A DNA stretch of 64,000 nt from Anaerolineae bacterium (GTDB lineage: Bacteria > Chloroflexota > Anaerolineae > Promineifilales > Promineifilaceae): assembly GCA_023384415.1 (NCBI GenBank), contig JAHDWJ010000007.1, forward strand, positions 1 to 64,000, given 5' to 3'. Made by a program: the position numbers and the translations under genes. The notes beneath the pieces are model-generated. The model made no database searches, was not told the origin of the DNA, and saw only the letters and a program-made list of their open reading frames with translations. Shown here one piece after another: positions 35,131 to 44,537 of the stretch (the first letter of the stretch is position 1; every line of letters begins with the position of its first letter).

Positions 35131-37398
35131 ATGTCACGCAAAACTTTTCTTCAGTTTATATTTGGTTTGATTGCCATCTTGTTTTTATGGACCCTCAGCC
35201 CGGCCCAGCCCGCGGCCGCGACTCCGGAACTGCTTTGTGAATCGGTGAGTGCCGGCAACTGGAGCGTGACGGCAAGATGGTCATGCGGCCGCGTCCCCAC
35301 AACAGCTGATGATGTTATCATCAGCCACAATGTAACTGTAAATGTCAATACAGCCAATATTATCAGTCTGACCGTTAATAGCGGCGTAACATTAACCATA
35401 GGCGATGGTACGGCTCGAACTCTAAACGTTGCTGGGAACATGTCCATTGCCACAACCGCCATTGTCAATTCTGGAGCAAATACTGGGCATGTCTTAAATG
35501 TTGGTGGAAATTTGACCAATAATGGTACCGTGACCCCTGGCTTTAACATAAACCTCACGGGTAATTTGGTAAATAATGGGACAATCAATGTTGGCAATAA
35601 TAATACCACCCGAACGATAACGGTGAATGGTTCAGTAACGAACAATGCCGGGGCAGCCTTACAAGTGCCCACATCCAGTGACACTACCCACAGTCTTATT
35701 GTAGGTGGTGATTTCACCAACGACGGCACTTTCAATGCCCGCACCGATGGCAACAGCCTGATGACCACAACTTTTGGCGGTACCAGCAATCAAATAGTGA
35801 GCGGAACAGGCACCACCACCAACTTTAATTTAATTACCGTCAATAATACGGGGGGAGCAGGGAACAATATTGTTGAAATTGCCTCAACCAATTTTGCGCC
35901 TCGTACCGCCGGTGGTTTCCTCACCCTGACCAATGGCATCCTCAGATTGGCTGGCAGCTACACCCTGAGCAACAATGTTTTCACCTTAGCCAACTACGGC
36001 ATTCCTGCCACTGCCGGAATATGGCTAGACAACCCCAATGTCACTATTACCGGGCAAAATTCGCAAATAAGTCTAAATGGCTCAATCCGAATTACCCAGG
36101 GAACCTACAATATCGGTACAGGAACAGGCGGTGATCTCCGGTATTTAAACAATTCTAGCTTCACAATGGAAGGGGGTGTACTCAATGTTACCGGCTTCTT
36201 CCGGCCAGATAGTGTTGCCAACACGATCACCTTTAACATGAGTGGCGGTACGATAACAGTGAACAACTTTACTTCTGACACCACTTCTGGCTCCACAGGA
36301 AGTTTTGACATCAGTGCGGCTGGGTCGTCCTTTACTATGAGTGCGGGTACCATCATAATCCGGCGTGAAAACAGTAGTACAGGCACGGCTGTTGACTATC
36401 GCAATGTTGCCGGGACAGTTAATATCACCGGAGGGACGGTGCAATTTGGCAATAATGCCTCTCCTTCTGGTGAAACTTATAATATTGGGGCAACAACGGG
36501 CGGCACGAATGTTTTACCTAATGTTGTTATCAATCAGACCAATCCACCAACGGTATCGCTACAACGGCCAACCGTCATTCAGGGCAGTCTTACAATTAAC
36601 AGTGGCAGCACATTTGTAGCCACCGGGTATGCACTAACTATCAGCGGCGATTGGACGAACAATGGTACCTTTACTACAGGTGGCACAGCTACCCGTATGA
36701 CAACCTTCAATGGCACCAGCCCGCAAACGATTGGCGGCAGCTCTAACTCGGTCTTTTCCAGTATTACCATTAACTCTGGGGCGCATGTGATTCTGCCTGG
36801 TAATCCAACGCAGGTACAGGCGGCCGCGGCCGGCACCATCACCAACAATGGCACCCTACAGCAGACCCGCACCGTCAACAACGCTACCGTCCAATTTATG
36901 ACCATCAGCACCGATCGGTATCGCGGCGTGGATATTAACACGGTCAACAACCTGGGGGATGTCACCGTCACCATTCGCGGCAACTCTGGGTCAACCTGCA
37001 CCAGTGAAGGGGCTGGCTCACCGAATTACGCCTTCCGCTGCTTTGATATTGCTCCTACCAACCAGGCTGCGGCACGGGTTACGCTGTGGGCCACAACAGG
37101 TGAACAAAATGGCATCGCCACGGCCAACCTGGCTGTGTACCGGTTCAACCTGGGTGATTGGCAGGTGGGGACGGCGAGAACCACCGGCACGGGCACAAAC
37201 AGTTACGTTTTTGCTCAGGGAGATGTCCCTGGCTTCTCAGGCTTCTTATTGGGGAATGTGAATGTGGTACCCACAGCCATCACCCTGGGGCAGATGACGA
37301 CTGCTCAGCCTGCCAGTTGGGTTGGGGTTGGCCTGGTTGGGCTGCTGCTCTTGCTCCTGACTGCCGGCTGGTTGAAAAGAGTCAGCCGTATGCCGTAA
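35131..37398 (+). CDS. Secreted adhesin-like beta-helix protein, paralog of the preceding gene
   Basis: 755 residues with a clear AAAGGA site. Signal peptide about 1-30 (FLQFIFGLIAILFLWTLSPAQPAAA). A G8-like start (SAGNWSVTARWSCGRVPTTADDVIISHNVTVNVN) is followed by long Asn/Thr-rich beta repeats and the same C-terminal block as its paralog (TISTDRYRGVDINTV, GDVTVTIRGNSGSTC, FDIAPTNQAAARVTLW). The anchor is PTAITLGQMTTAQPASWVGV, then a hydrophobic helix and KR. It is somewhat longer than the first copy because of extra repeats after residue 100. Base use is more A/T-rich, with only three GCGGCCGC in 2.3 kb, so the duplication is not recent or this copy came from elsewhere. Confidence 0.82.
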   Translation: MSRKTFLQFIFGLIAILFLWTLSPAQPAAATPELLCESVSAGNWSVTARWSCGRVPTTADDVIISHNVTVNVNTANIISLTVNSGVTLTIGDGTARTLNVAGNMSIATTAIVNSGANTGHVLNVGGNLTNNGTVTPGFNINLTGNLVNNGTINVGNNNTTRTITVNGSVTNNAGAALQVPTSSDTTHSLIVGGDFTNDGTFNARTDGNSLMTTTFGGTSNQIVSGTGTTTNFNLITVNNTGGAGNNIVEIASTNFAPRTAGGFLTLTNGILRLAGSYTLSNNVFTLANYGIPATAGIWLDNPNVTITGQNSQISLNGSIRITQGTYNIGTGTGGDLRYLNNSSFTMEGGVLNVTGFFRPDSVANTITFNMSGGTITVNNFTSDTTSGSTGSFDISAAGSSFTMSAGTIIIRRENSSTGTAVDYRNVAGTVNITGGTVQFGNNASPSGETYNIGATTGGTNVLPNVVINQTNPPTVSLQRPTVIQGSLTINSGSTFVATGYALTISGDWTNNGTFTTGGTATRMTTFNGTSPQTIGGSSNSVFSSITINSGAHVILPGNPTQVQAAAAGTITNNGTLQQTRTVNNATVQFMTISTDRYRGVDINTVNNLGDVTVTIRGNSGSTCTSEGAGSPNYAFRCFDIAPTNQAAARVTLWATTGEQNGIATANLAVYRFNLGDWQVGTARTTGTGTNSYVFAQGDVPGFSGFLLGNVNVVPTAITLGQMTTAQPASWVGVGLVGLLLLLLTAGWLKRVSRMP

Positions 37399-37516
37399 CA
37401 ATGAACATTGAAGAAATAGACTGGTAATGGAACAACGGATTAGCCGGATTTACGGATGGATTAGACCAGTAAAACCTATCCGTAAATACCTGACCTGAAC
37501 AAGCCAGAAAAGATTT

Positions 37517-37728
37517 ATCCACAGATGTCACAGATGACTCCACTGAAAAAGGTCGCGCAGAGACGCAAAGGCGCAAAGTTACCAAAGAAAAATTCGTGTT
37601 AATCGGTGAAATTCGTGGCTTCTTTCAATGGACTCACAGATGGGCACAGCTTTTTAAGCCATTCGTAAAAATCTGCGTCATCTGTGGATTAGTTCTTGTT
37701 TTCTGTACAAGAAGTTGACTTATAAGGG
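37517..37728. repeat. Compound intergenic repeat with ATCCACAGATG ends
   Basis: Bounded by ATCCACAGATG (37517) and CATCTGTGGAT (about 37689), followed by a 'cttgttttctgtacaag' hairpin. Its interior is the reverse complement of the interior of the copy at 50072-50275, although the ends are alike. The whole stretch 37399-37872 has no gene. It also carries 8-bp tandem units 'attggtgt' at 37766-37795. Confidence 0.85.
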
Positions 37729-37872
37729 AGTGGGGTCTGGCGTTTTTTAGTCTGACCACTGGTTATTGGTGTATTGGTGTATTCGTGTATTGGTTATTAC
37801 CACTGGTGAAATCAATTTTCGCCAGAGTCCAGTAAGGGACTAAACTCCCTGTTCAATATAATTGCTCACGTT

Positions 37873-38604
37873 TCACCTCTTCAAGACCCCTGACACGGCC
37901 CTGGTGTCTGGGGTCTTTTTGATCATGTCACTGTAAGCCAGGCGAAGCGTGTGCCAATGGTCGCGGCGGGCGGGCACGGAGAGGAGACGGAATTCGGGCA
38001 GTAAGAGGCCAGTGAGGGCCAGGCCATGACACGCCCCGGTATCCAGGGCAAAAATGTGATCCCGGTAGATGAACGGTTGATCGGTGCCGGTGTAGTTGTG
38101 GTGACCAACGATGACGGGTTTCGCCCGCGTATAAAGCTCGTACCAGGGGCGGTCGTAGGTGCGCTGCAAATAATGGTCGCCGCTGATATGTCCAACCAAA
38201 ACTTCAGGACGCTGCTGGTCGAGGGGCAGGTCTGGTTCCAGGTAAGCATGAACCAGAATGGCCTGGGGGAGTTCTACATAAAGGGGGAAGGTGGCAAAGA
38301 AGGCCGCGGCCGCGTCATAATCGGCTCCTGCCTGCTTATATTGCCATCGGGTAATCACCTGGGAGAGGGCCGGCCGCAGCAGGCCATAATGGGAGCGCAG
38401 ATGTTTCCGTTCGTGGTTGCCCATGAGGGAGCGGGTGTTGGCCGTGTGGCGAAAAAAATCTACCACCGTTACCGGCTCTGGCCCCCGGTCTACGATGTCC
38501 CCCAGGGCGATAATCTGATCCCCCTCACCCAAACCCGCTTTGTCTATCAGGGCCAACAGTTCGGCATAACAGCCATGAATATCCCCTACCACAAGCTGCT
38601 TCAT
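37873..38604 (-). CDS. Calcineurin-like metallophosphatase (ApaH/PrpE-like)
   Basis: 243 residues. The metal-binding motifs are complete: GDIHG (7-11), GDIVDRG (35-41), GNHE (62-65) and later histidines in VHAYLEPDLP and VGHHNYTG. Members act as protein phosphatases or as hydrolases of diadenosine tetraphosphate. The sequence does not decide which. It overlaps the AAC(3)-like gene upstream by 4 bp (ATGA), so they are co-translated. Its last 15 codons run through a hairpin that acts as a terminator for the opposite strand, so the tail KKTPDTRAVSGVLKR is dictated by that structure. Confidence 0.9.
   Translation of the reverse strand: MKQLVVGDIHGCYAELLALIDKAGLGEGDQIIALGDIVDRGPEPVTVVDFFRHTANTRSLMGNHERKHLRSHYGLLRPALSQVITRWQYKQAGADYDAAAAFFATFPLYVELPQAILVHAYLEPDLPLDQQRPEVLVGHISGDHYLQRTYDRPWYELYTRAKPVIVGHHNYTGTDQPFIYRDHIFALDTGACHGLALTGLLLPEFRLLSVPARRDHWHTLRLAYSDMIKKTPDTRAVSGVLKR
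37883..37920 (+). terminator. Rho-independent terminator on the + strand
   Basis: Stem AAGACCCC-TGACAC / GTGTC-TGGGGTCTT with loop around GGCCCTG, followed by TTTTT. It would end + strand transcripts from the second adhesin gene and lies inside the 3' end of the convergent phosphatase gene. The stem resembles the 34864 terminator (AAGACCCCTG... GGGGTCTTTTT). Confidence 0.85.
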
Positions 38605-39419
38605 GGCCGGTTTTGTTCCATCCAGGTTACAGCGAAATCTACCAGCGGCCGCATCCGCACCAGTTCACAATCGGCCAACCCTACCTTACCCCGACACACC
38701 TCACCCCCTGCGGCCGCAAACGCCAACCCTATCTGAGCAAATTCACTCTCATCCAAAAAAACATTGTCAAAAGTGACCCACTGCCGTCGGCCACCCACAG
38801 TCACAGAAGCTCCATTCCACTCATTTTTCTTGCCCGACCAGACCGCCCGGTATTCCGCCAGGTGCAGAGAGGTATTGTTGCCATGCCCTACCCCCAGAAG
38901 CAAAATCCAGCCATCGTGGGCGTACAGCCGGGCCAATGGAGAGGTCTCCCCCAGGCTGTTGGCCAGTGGGTGGGGATGAAGGATCGCGGCCGCGTGCTGA
39001 CCCCAGGCGGCAAACGAATGCTGTGGGTGATCACTGCGCTGTACTCCGCGCTGCTTACGGAACGTCTCCGGGATAATGCCCATACCCGTCGTAGGGGTCA
39101 ATGAAGGATCATACGCCGGCATGGTCTCCCGAATCGTCTCCCACCACAATTCTGGCACCGGGGGATTTTGCCACAACGCCGGATCAGATACCCCGCTGGT
39201 ATGGGTGGGCATCACCAGCGTCCCGGCAGGGGTAAGCACCTCTTCCAGAGCTAAAATGACGGACACGGCTCCCCCATTTACCCACCCCAACCGGCTCAAC
39301 GAGGAGTGAACAATGAGGGTCATACCTGCCTGCACCCCCAGGTTCCGCAAATCGGCCACCAGGCGCGGCGTTGTTATTGGCCCATCAGGCGTGTTCTGAA
39401 TTATCGTGGCTTCGCTCAT
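38601..39419 (-). CDS. AAC(3)-family N-acetyltransferase
   Basis: 272 residues, normal for the family of acetyl-CoA-dependent enzymes that acetylate aminoglycosides at N3 or other amines. Typical blocks: LIVHSSLSRLGWVNGGAVSVILALEE, LVMPTHTSG, FRKQRGVQRSDHPQHSFAAWG, and LLLGVGHGNNTSLHLAEYRA, which binds CoA and the substrate. Many chromosomal members have no resistance role. It is translationally coupled to the phosphatase downstream. Four GCGGCCGC copies lie in its first and last parts. Confidence 0.88.
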   Translation of the reverse strand: MSEATIIQNTPDGPITTPRLVADLRNLGVQAGMTLIVHSSLSRLGWVNGGAVSVILALEEVLTPAGTLVMPTHTSGVSDPALWQNPPVPELWWETIRETMPAYDPSLTPTTGMGIIPETFRKQRGVQRSDHPQHSFAAWGQHAAAILHPHPLANSLGETSPLARLYAHDGWILLLGVGHGNNTSLHLAEYRAVWSGKKNEWNGASVTVGGRRQWVTFDNVFLDESEFAQIGLAFAAAGGEVCRGKVGLADCELVRMRPLVDFAVTWMEQNRP

Positions 39420-39591
39420 AGTTTAATCGTAAGGGTTATCCAGGATGTGCCTGGTTGCTCATCCTGTCCATAAGAGTCCCATACCCGCCGACAGAAATAT
39501 AACACAGAACCCCCAGGCGGTATATTCTTACAGAAAAGTTACCAGCCCCACCCCCCATAACGCAGACGTAAGAAAATGGCGTACAATTTGA

Positions 39592-39759
39592 AGGATGTAA
39601 GGATGAGGGATGAAGGATGAAGGATGAGGGATGAGGGATGAAGGATGAAGGATGAAGGATGAGGGATGAGGGATGAAGGATGAGGGATGAGGATGAGGGA
39701 TTGGAGACTATTGAAGCGCAAACTCGCCTACTCGCTCACTCGCTCACTCGCCTACTCGG
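39592..39759 (+). repeat. STRR-like tandem arrays: about 15 GGATGAR units, then an 8-bp ACTCGCYT array
   Basis: 39592-39702 is a nearly perfect run of the heptamer GGATGAG/GGATGAA. 39722-39759 is a run of ACTCGCCT/ACTCGCTC octamers. Together they fill the 364-bp intergenic space before the response regulator gene; the rest (39420-39590) has no clear feature. On the other strand the first array reads as a spurious HPSSLIP repeat protein. Confidence 0.95.
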
Positions 39760-39783
39760 ACACGGTTTACTGACAATTGATTT

Positions 39784-40494
39784 ATGAACGAAATAGACGA
39801 AATTTTACTGGTGGATGATGAGGCTTCGGTGGGGGAAGTGGTGAGTTTGTACCTGAAGCGGGAAGGGTTTCAGGTGCGGGTGGCTCGTGATGGACGGCAG
39901 GCGTTGGCGGAAATCGAGCGACGTAAACCGACCCTGGTGATTTTGGATTTGATGCTCCCCCAAATTGATGGCTTGGAGATTATGCGCCGCCTGCGTCTGG
40001 ATTATAAATCAGATGTGCCGGTGATTATGCTGACCGCCCGCCGCCAGGAGACGGACCGGATTTATGGCCTGGAATTAGGGGCGGATGATTATGTGACCAA
40101 GCCGTTTTCCCCGGCGGAACTGGTTGCCAGGGTCAAAGCGGTGCTGCGCCGGGTCAAGGGGGGAGCAGTGGTGGCGGGGAAGGAGCAGAAGAAGCTGGCG
40201 TTTACCCATCTTTCGATTGATCCCGTTACCCGGCTGGTGCTGGTGCGGGGAGATTCGATTGAGTTGACGGCCACGGAGTTTAACCTGCTCTATTTCCTGG
40301 GCAGCCATCCCCGGCAGGTGTTCAGCCGGGATCAATTGCTAGAAAATGTGTGGGGATTCTCTGAATATGTAGACCCCAGCACCGTCACCGTTCATATTCG
40401 CCGCCTGCGGGAAAAGGTGGAAGAAAACCCCAGCCAACCCCGTTATCTGCTGACTGTTTGGGGCGTGGGGTATAAGTTTGAGCCAGGTGAGTAG
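39784..40494 (+). CDS. OmpR/PhoB-family response regulator
   Basis: 236 residues. Receiver domain 1-115 with acidic pair D11 D12, phosphoacceptor D55 in VILDLMLPQIDG, and K106 in VTKPFSP. A winged-helix DNA-binding domain fills about 135-235 (ELTATEFNLLYFLGSHPRQVFSRDQLLENVWGF, then VTVHIRRLREKVE). Both domains are complete. The sensor kinase gene follows after 100 bp. OmpR-type proteins bind direct repeats of about 11 bp, the spacing seen before the two adhesin genes, but nothing links them directly. Confidence 0.95.
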   Translation: MNEIDEILLVDDEASVGEVVSLYLKREGFQVRVARDGRQALAEIERRKPTLVILDLMLPQIDGLEIMRRLRLDYKSDVPVIMLTARRQETDRIYGLELGADDYVTKPFSPAELVARVKAVLRRVKGGAVVAGKEQKKLAFTHLSIDPVTRLVLVRGDSIELTATEFNLLYFLGSHPRQVFSRDQLLENVWGFSEYVDPSTVTVHIRRLREKVEENPSQPRYLLTVWGVGYKFEPGE

Positions 40495-40594
40495 GTGAGT
40501 AGGCGAATTTGCGGGTTGGCGAGTGAGTAGTCCCCGTGGTCCCGCGTCTTCCACCCTCTCGTTCTTTTACTCTCTCAATCTCTCAATCAACATT

Positions 40595-41857
40595 ATGCAA
40601 ATGACTCAACCCTGGTATCAAGACTCATCCTGGCGGGTGATTGCGGTGGGGGTCGCGGCCGCGCTGCTGTTGGCTGGCGGTTTGATGACCTGGATGATGC
40701 AGCCCCCCTGGGAAGAGCTTATGCAGTTAGTCTATACCCTCACCTTTACCTCGGTGTTGTCTCTGCTGGTGGGGTATCTTCTGTTTCGTCGCGGCCGCAG
40801 CCTCTCCCCTTCCCTTACCTGGACTCTCGTTTTTACCTATGGCTGGGGGGCACTGCTCAACCTGATCAACATCTGGGCCATCGCCCAACTCATGTTTGCC
40901 AGTCCCCATGATCTGGCCCTCGTTCTCATTCTGCTCCTCTTCGCCTTCGTTATCGCTACCACTTTTGGCGTTCTGGTCGCCCGCCACCTGGCCCAGGGTA
41001 TACGCCAGTTAGCCAGCCAGTCCCAGCAGGTAGCCGGGGGAGATTTAACAGCCCGCGTGGCTGTAAATGGGCAAGATGAGATGGCCCAGGCGGCCGCATC
41101 CTTTAACCAGATGGCCGAACAGTTACAGTACGCGGCCGCGCAGCGACAAGAAGTGGAAAAGTTACGCCGGGATCTGATCGCCTGGACTTCCCACGACTTA
41201 CGCACCCCCCTCACCAGCATCCGGGCCATGGTCGAAGCCCTGCACGACGGCCTCGTCACCGATGAAGAGAGTACCCGCCGCTATTACCGCACCATCCGCG
41301 CCGACATCATCGCCCTCAATGAGTTGATAGACAACCTGTTTGAGCTGGCCCAATTAGACACCGGCAGTCTCAAATTAGAGATGTTCCCCCACTCCCTACA
41401 CGACCTCATCTCTGACACCCTGGAGAGTTTCCAGGCCATCGCCCGGCAGAAACAGATAACCCTGTGTGGTGAAGTGGCCGCTAATGTAGACCCAGTGATA
41501 TTGAATGCCCCCAAAATGGGGCGGCTGCTGGGCAATCTGATCGGCAACGCCTTACAGTACACCCCGGCAGGGGGAACCATCCAGGTGACCGCCCAACGCC
41601 AGGCCGATGGGGTACTGGTCATGGTGCAAGATTCTGGCCCTGGGTTCCACCCCAAAGATTTACCGCGCCTGTTTGAACAGTTTTACCGGGGAGAAGAAGC
41701 TCGCAGCCGCAGCACCGGGGGGGCCGGCCTGGGGCTAGCCATTGCCAGGGGGATCGTGGAAGCGCATCGCGGCCGCATCTGGGCCGAAAATGTGCCTGGG
41801 AATGGGGCACGGATCAGCTTCCACCTGCCAGATTCACAGGGGGTGATCCACAGATGA
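40595..41857 (+). CDS. Membrane sensor histidine kinase
   Basis: About 420 residues from the ATG at 40595. It has about four membrane helices within residues 1-130, with little extracellular domain (a sensor of membrane state or of a partner). HAMP follows (LAQGIRQLASQSQQVAGGDL...). The phosphoacceptor H200 is in TSHDLRTPLTSI, and the ATPase domain has NLIGNALQYTPAGG, DSGPGFHPKDLPRLFEQFYRG and GGAGLGLAIARGIVEAHRG. It pairs with the response regulator just upstream. The last four codons and the stop lie in the first unit of a 103-bp intergenic repeat. Five GCGGCCGC copies. Confidence 0.94.
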   Translation: MQMTQPWYQDSSWRVIAVGVAAALLLAGGLMTWMMQPPWEELMQLVYTLTFTSVLSLLVGYLLFRRGRSLSPSLTWTLVFTYGWGALLNLINIWAIAQLMFASPHDLALVLILLLFAFVIATTFGVLVARHLAQGIRQLASQSQQVAGGDLTARVAVNGQDEMAQAAASFNQMAEQLQYAAAQRQEVEKLRRDLIAWTSHDLRTPLTSIRAMVEALHDGLVTDEESTRRYYRTIRADIIALNELIDNLFELAQLDTGSLKLEMFPHSLHDLISDTLESFQAIARQKQITLCGEVAANVDPVILNAPKMGRLLGNLIGNALQYTPAGGTIQVTAQRQADGVLVMVQDSGPGFHPKDLPRLFEQFYRGEEARSRSTGGAGLGLAIARGIVEAHRGRIWAENVPGNGARISFHLPDSQGVIHR

Positions 41858-42030
41858 CCCAGATTTTCACAGATAAAAAATCTGTGTTCATCGGTGACAT
41901 CTGTGGATAAATCCCTTCTCGCTTATTCAGGTTACTACCTTGGATGTGATCCACAGATGACGCAGATTTTCACAGATAAAAAATCTGTGTTCATCGGTGA
42001 CATCTGTGGATAAATTCCTTCTCGCTTGTT
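41843..42030 (+). repeat. Two tandem 103-bp units with internal hairpins
   Basis: Units start at 41843 and 41946 (period 103) and are almost identical over their first 90 bp. Each contains the palindromic pair ATCCACAGATG ... CATCTGTGGAT and 'cacagataaaaaatctgtg', a perfect hairpin. The unit is a short version of the compound repeat at 37517 and 50072. The stop codon of the histidine kinase lies inside unit one. Confidence 0.9.
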
Positions 42031-42053
42031 CAGGTTAGGATGCGAGAATTTGA

Positions 42054-44537
42054 TCACGCTTCACCTTTTACATCCTCATCCTCTCTGAATATCCCCTCTT
42101 CATCAGCCGCGGTTGTCGTTTCAACCCCGTGCGACACGGCTGGCCGGGTAGGAATTTTGACCTTGATATAATGTTTCCCCCCGGCTACGGCTACAACGGT
42201 TGTCACATCTACATCTTGGGGAATCAGCCCAAAATCTTGCAAGGTCCAGATGGTGGTAATTCGGTCACTCAGGTTAGGCCATTGATCTTTGGCCCAAAGG
42301 TAACGTTGACGGCTAAACTGCCAGATTGGTTCCGGTAAATGCTGGGGGTTAAACGCACGATATTCTTTCCAGATTATCTCGTGGGGTGTCATAGGAAACA
42401 AAATATCCAACATCGCTTGCTGAACTGCGGCCGCGTCCCGGCCATGATCCTCATCTACCCAGTTAATGTGATAATTGTGGATAAAGGTAAAAATACCAAA
42501 GTGGGAATAATCTTCAATGTGGCGGGCGATCTGTTCCTTCTGGTTATACGCCCGGCGGTAACTTTCTTCTAACTCCTGGCTGGGTTCTTCGATATGTTCA
42601 TGGAACTGCGCGGCCGCATACGCCGCAAACAACTCCGCCTCCAGGTTATACAAATAACAGACCAACGTCCTGATTCGGTCCGGGCCAACATTAAATTTGG
42701 CTAACGCCCCAGACTCAATTAACTCCTCAACAGCATGAACAACACCCCGCTGCCGGGCCTCATCATGGGCCCGCTGCACCCCCGTATCATAGATAGGGCG
42801 ACCAGTTCCAGGGGTAGGCACAGATAAATGAATATCCCGCCATGATTTGATCCCCCGGTTGGCGATGAAAATCTGAAAAACCGTAATAGCTGCCCCAGCC
42901 AAAACAATCGCCGGCAGAGCATTGGTTTTTTGGGTAACCAGGACAATCGCCATGATATAGCTGGCAATCATCCCCCGCAGACCAGCAAATTTAAGCGATT
43001 TCGCCTCAGCCGAGCCAGGGATAATCCCGCGTTCACGCAGGGCATCATCACGGACAAAAAAGACGGTGGTGCTGGTAATCACAAAAGCACTGACAAACCC
43101 AAAGGCATAATATGCCTCTACCACAATTACTTCACGGATAATGGGAATAAGCACGGCAGAAATACCCCAAATGACCGCTATCCCATTGCGGTCATCCGAA
43201 AACAAGGCTGGCAGTCGGCCTAAACGAGCAGCATTGGCGGCCACGGCCGCGCCGCCAACGTACCCACCCCCCTGAGCCAGTAATAAAATAATGGCTAATA
43301 AAGTGCCGGCCACGATAAGAAAAGTTTGCCCGGTAGTCCCCCGAGTCGCATTGTTGACGGTGCGGGCCAGGGCTAAATCTTGAGCCACCAGGGCTACAAA
43401 CTCTGATTCCGCCAATTCGGCCAGATTGTGCCCCATTCTGATGGGGGTGGTATGGACCGTTTCATCCCATTCATCGGCAAATTGATCGTAAAGCTGCGCG
43501 GCCGCACGCTGATCAGCCGCTGTCACCACCACATCATCAGGGGAAATGCCCTCACCCAATACCTGGGCGGCTACAATTTCATACTCAATAAGCAGGGTGC
43601 TGTACCCTTCCGTGGCGGGGATGTCCCAGCGCGCGGCCGCGTACAACTGCACCACCCCCGTTCCAATCAAGAATACGGCCGCCAGAGTCAAGGCGGTATT
43701 GATCACCTTCCATTTTGGCCGGGCGGCATGTTTGCCACTGGCGGGAATCACCTCATAGCCTGAAAAACCCAACATGGCACTAGACATAGAGCGCAAAAAC
43801 AGTTGGAACAACAGCACCGTACCAATCGCCGACAAATCTTGCTGTGCCCGCACCACATGCTCCGCCACCCCCGATGCTTCTAACCGGCTGACAATCCCGG
43901 CCGTCACAAACGACCATTCCGGGTTAGCCACCGCCATGACTCCCACCAGCGTCAGGGCAAACAAAGTAAACAGCGTAAACGCCCCGCCACCCAGCAAAAA
44001 GAGGGGCACGGCCCGCTTTGGCCCCATGGCAATCAGCACCACCATAATAAAAAAGGCGAACAGCTCCGCCAGCATGATCCGATATGGGGCTAACTCCGGC
44101 AAAATCAACATCGTCACATCGGCCGCCGAGATAGAGCTAATGATAATAGTCAGGATAGCATCCAGGAAAAAGAGGCTGGTGCCCGCCCAGGAGAGCCAGC
44201 GCAAACGGGGTGGGCCAATCGCCTCGACCAGGGGGCCGCTCCCTCCGGCATTAGGGCGAAGATAGGCCCCCGCTTTATACGCCGGGACGATGCCCAAAAA
44301 CAACAAAACGGACAGAAACATAAAAGCGGCCATGGCAACCGTGTGATACCCATTAGCCCCATGAATAGCCAGGAGCGTCTGATAAGCCGCCACACTAAAC
44401 GCATCGGCCGCAATCTCAAAGATAAGGGCCAACACCCCTAAACCTGTCCCCCCCATTAGCAACCCCTCAAACATCAGTCGGGGCAGCTTTCGCCGGGCAA
44501 CCTGCGCTTCTTCCGGGTTAATATAGCTCTTAAACAT
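42054..44537 (-). CDS. APC-superfamily permease with large cytosolic C-terminal domain
   Basis: 827 residues, ATG at 44537 with an AGGAG site. It has about 12 membrane helices in residues 20-545, with APC-like features (MFEGLLMGGTGLGVLALIFE, SGYEVIPASGKHAARPKWKVI, GGGYVGGAAVAANAARLGRLP). A long loop at about 320-400 separates two helix groups. The C-terminal 270 residues are soluble and acidic to neutral (ELIESGALAKFNVGPDRIRTLVCYLYNLEAELFAAY), with no named domain, possibly regulatory. It probably carries amino acids or another metabolite. About 1.9 kb with no GCGGCCGC begins inside its 5' half (43630 onwards). Confidence 0.82.
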   Translation of the reverse strand: MFKSYINPEEAQVARRKLPRLMFEGLLMGGTGLGVLALIFEIAADAFSVAAYQTLLAIHGANGYHTVAMAAFMFLSVLLFLGIVPAYKAGAYLRPNAGGSGPLVEAIGPPRLRWLSWAGTSLFFLDAILTIIISSISAADVTMLILPELAPYRIMLAELFAFFIMVVLIAMGPKRAVPLFLLGGGAFTLFTLFALTLVGVMAVANPEWSFVTAGIVSRLEASGVAEHVVRAQQDLSAIGTVLLFQLFLRSMSSAMLGFSGYEVIPASGKHAARPKWKVINTALTLAAVFLIGTGVVQLYAAARWDIPATEGYSTLLIEYEIVAAQVLGEGISPDDVVVTAADQRAAAQLYDQFADEWDETVHTTPIRMGHNLAELAESEFVALVAQDLALARTVNNATRGTTGQTFLIVAGTLLAIILLLAQGGGYVGGAAVAANAARLGRLPALFSDDRNGIAVIWGISAVLIPIIREVIVVEAYYAFGFVSAFVITSTTVFFVRDDALRERGIIPGSAEAKSLKFAGLRGMIASYIMAIVLVTQKTNALPAIVLAGAAITVFQIFIANRGIKSWRDIHLSVPTPGTGRPIYDTGVQRAHDEARQRGVVHAVEELIESGALAKFNVGPDRIRTLVCYLYNLEAELFAAYAAAQFHEHIEEPSQELEESYRRAYNQKEQIARHIEDYSHFGIFTFIHNYHINWVDEDHGRDAAAVQQAMLDILFPMTPHEIIWKEYRAFNPQHLPEPIWQFSRQRYLWAKDQWPNLSDRITTIWTLQDFGLIPQDVDVTTVVAVAGGKHYIKVKIPTRPAVSHGVETTTAADEEGIFREDEDVKGEA

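Noticed and set aside
35151..35789. 212-residue minus-strand ORF
   Set aside because: Shadow of the second adhesin gene; low-complexity V/T-rich sequence without any domain.
39592..39702. CRISPR array
   Set aside because: Units are only 7 bp with no spacers and no cas genes in the window.
39539..39721. Apparent HPSSLIP-repeat protein
   Set aside because: It is the reverse reading of the GGATGAR array; no coding signal.
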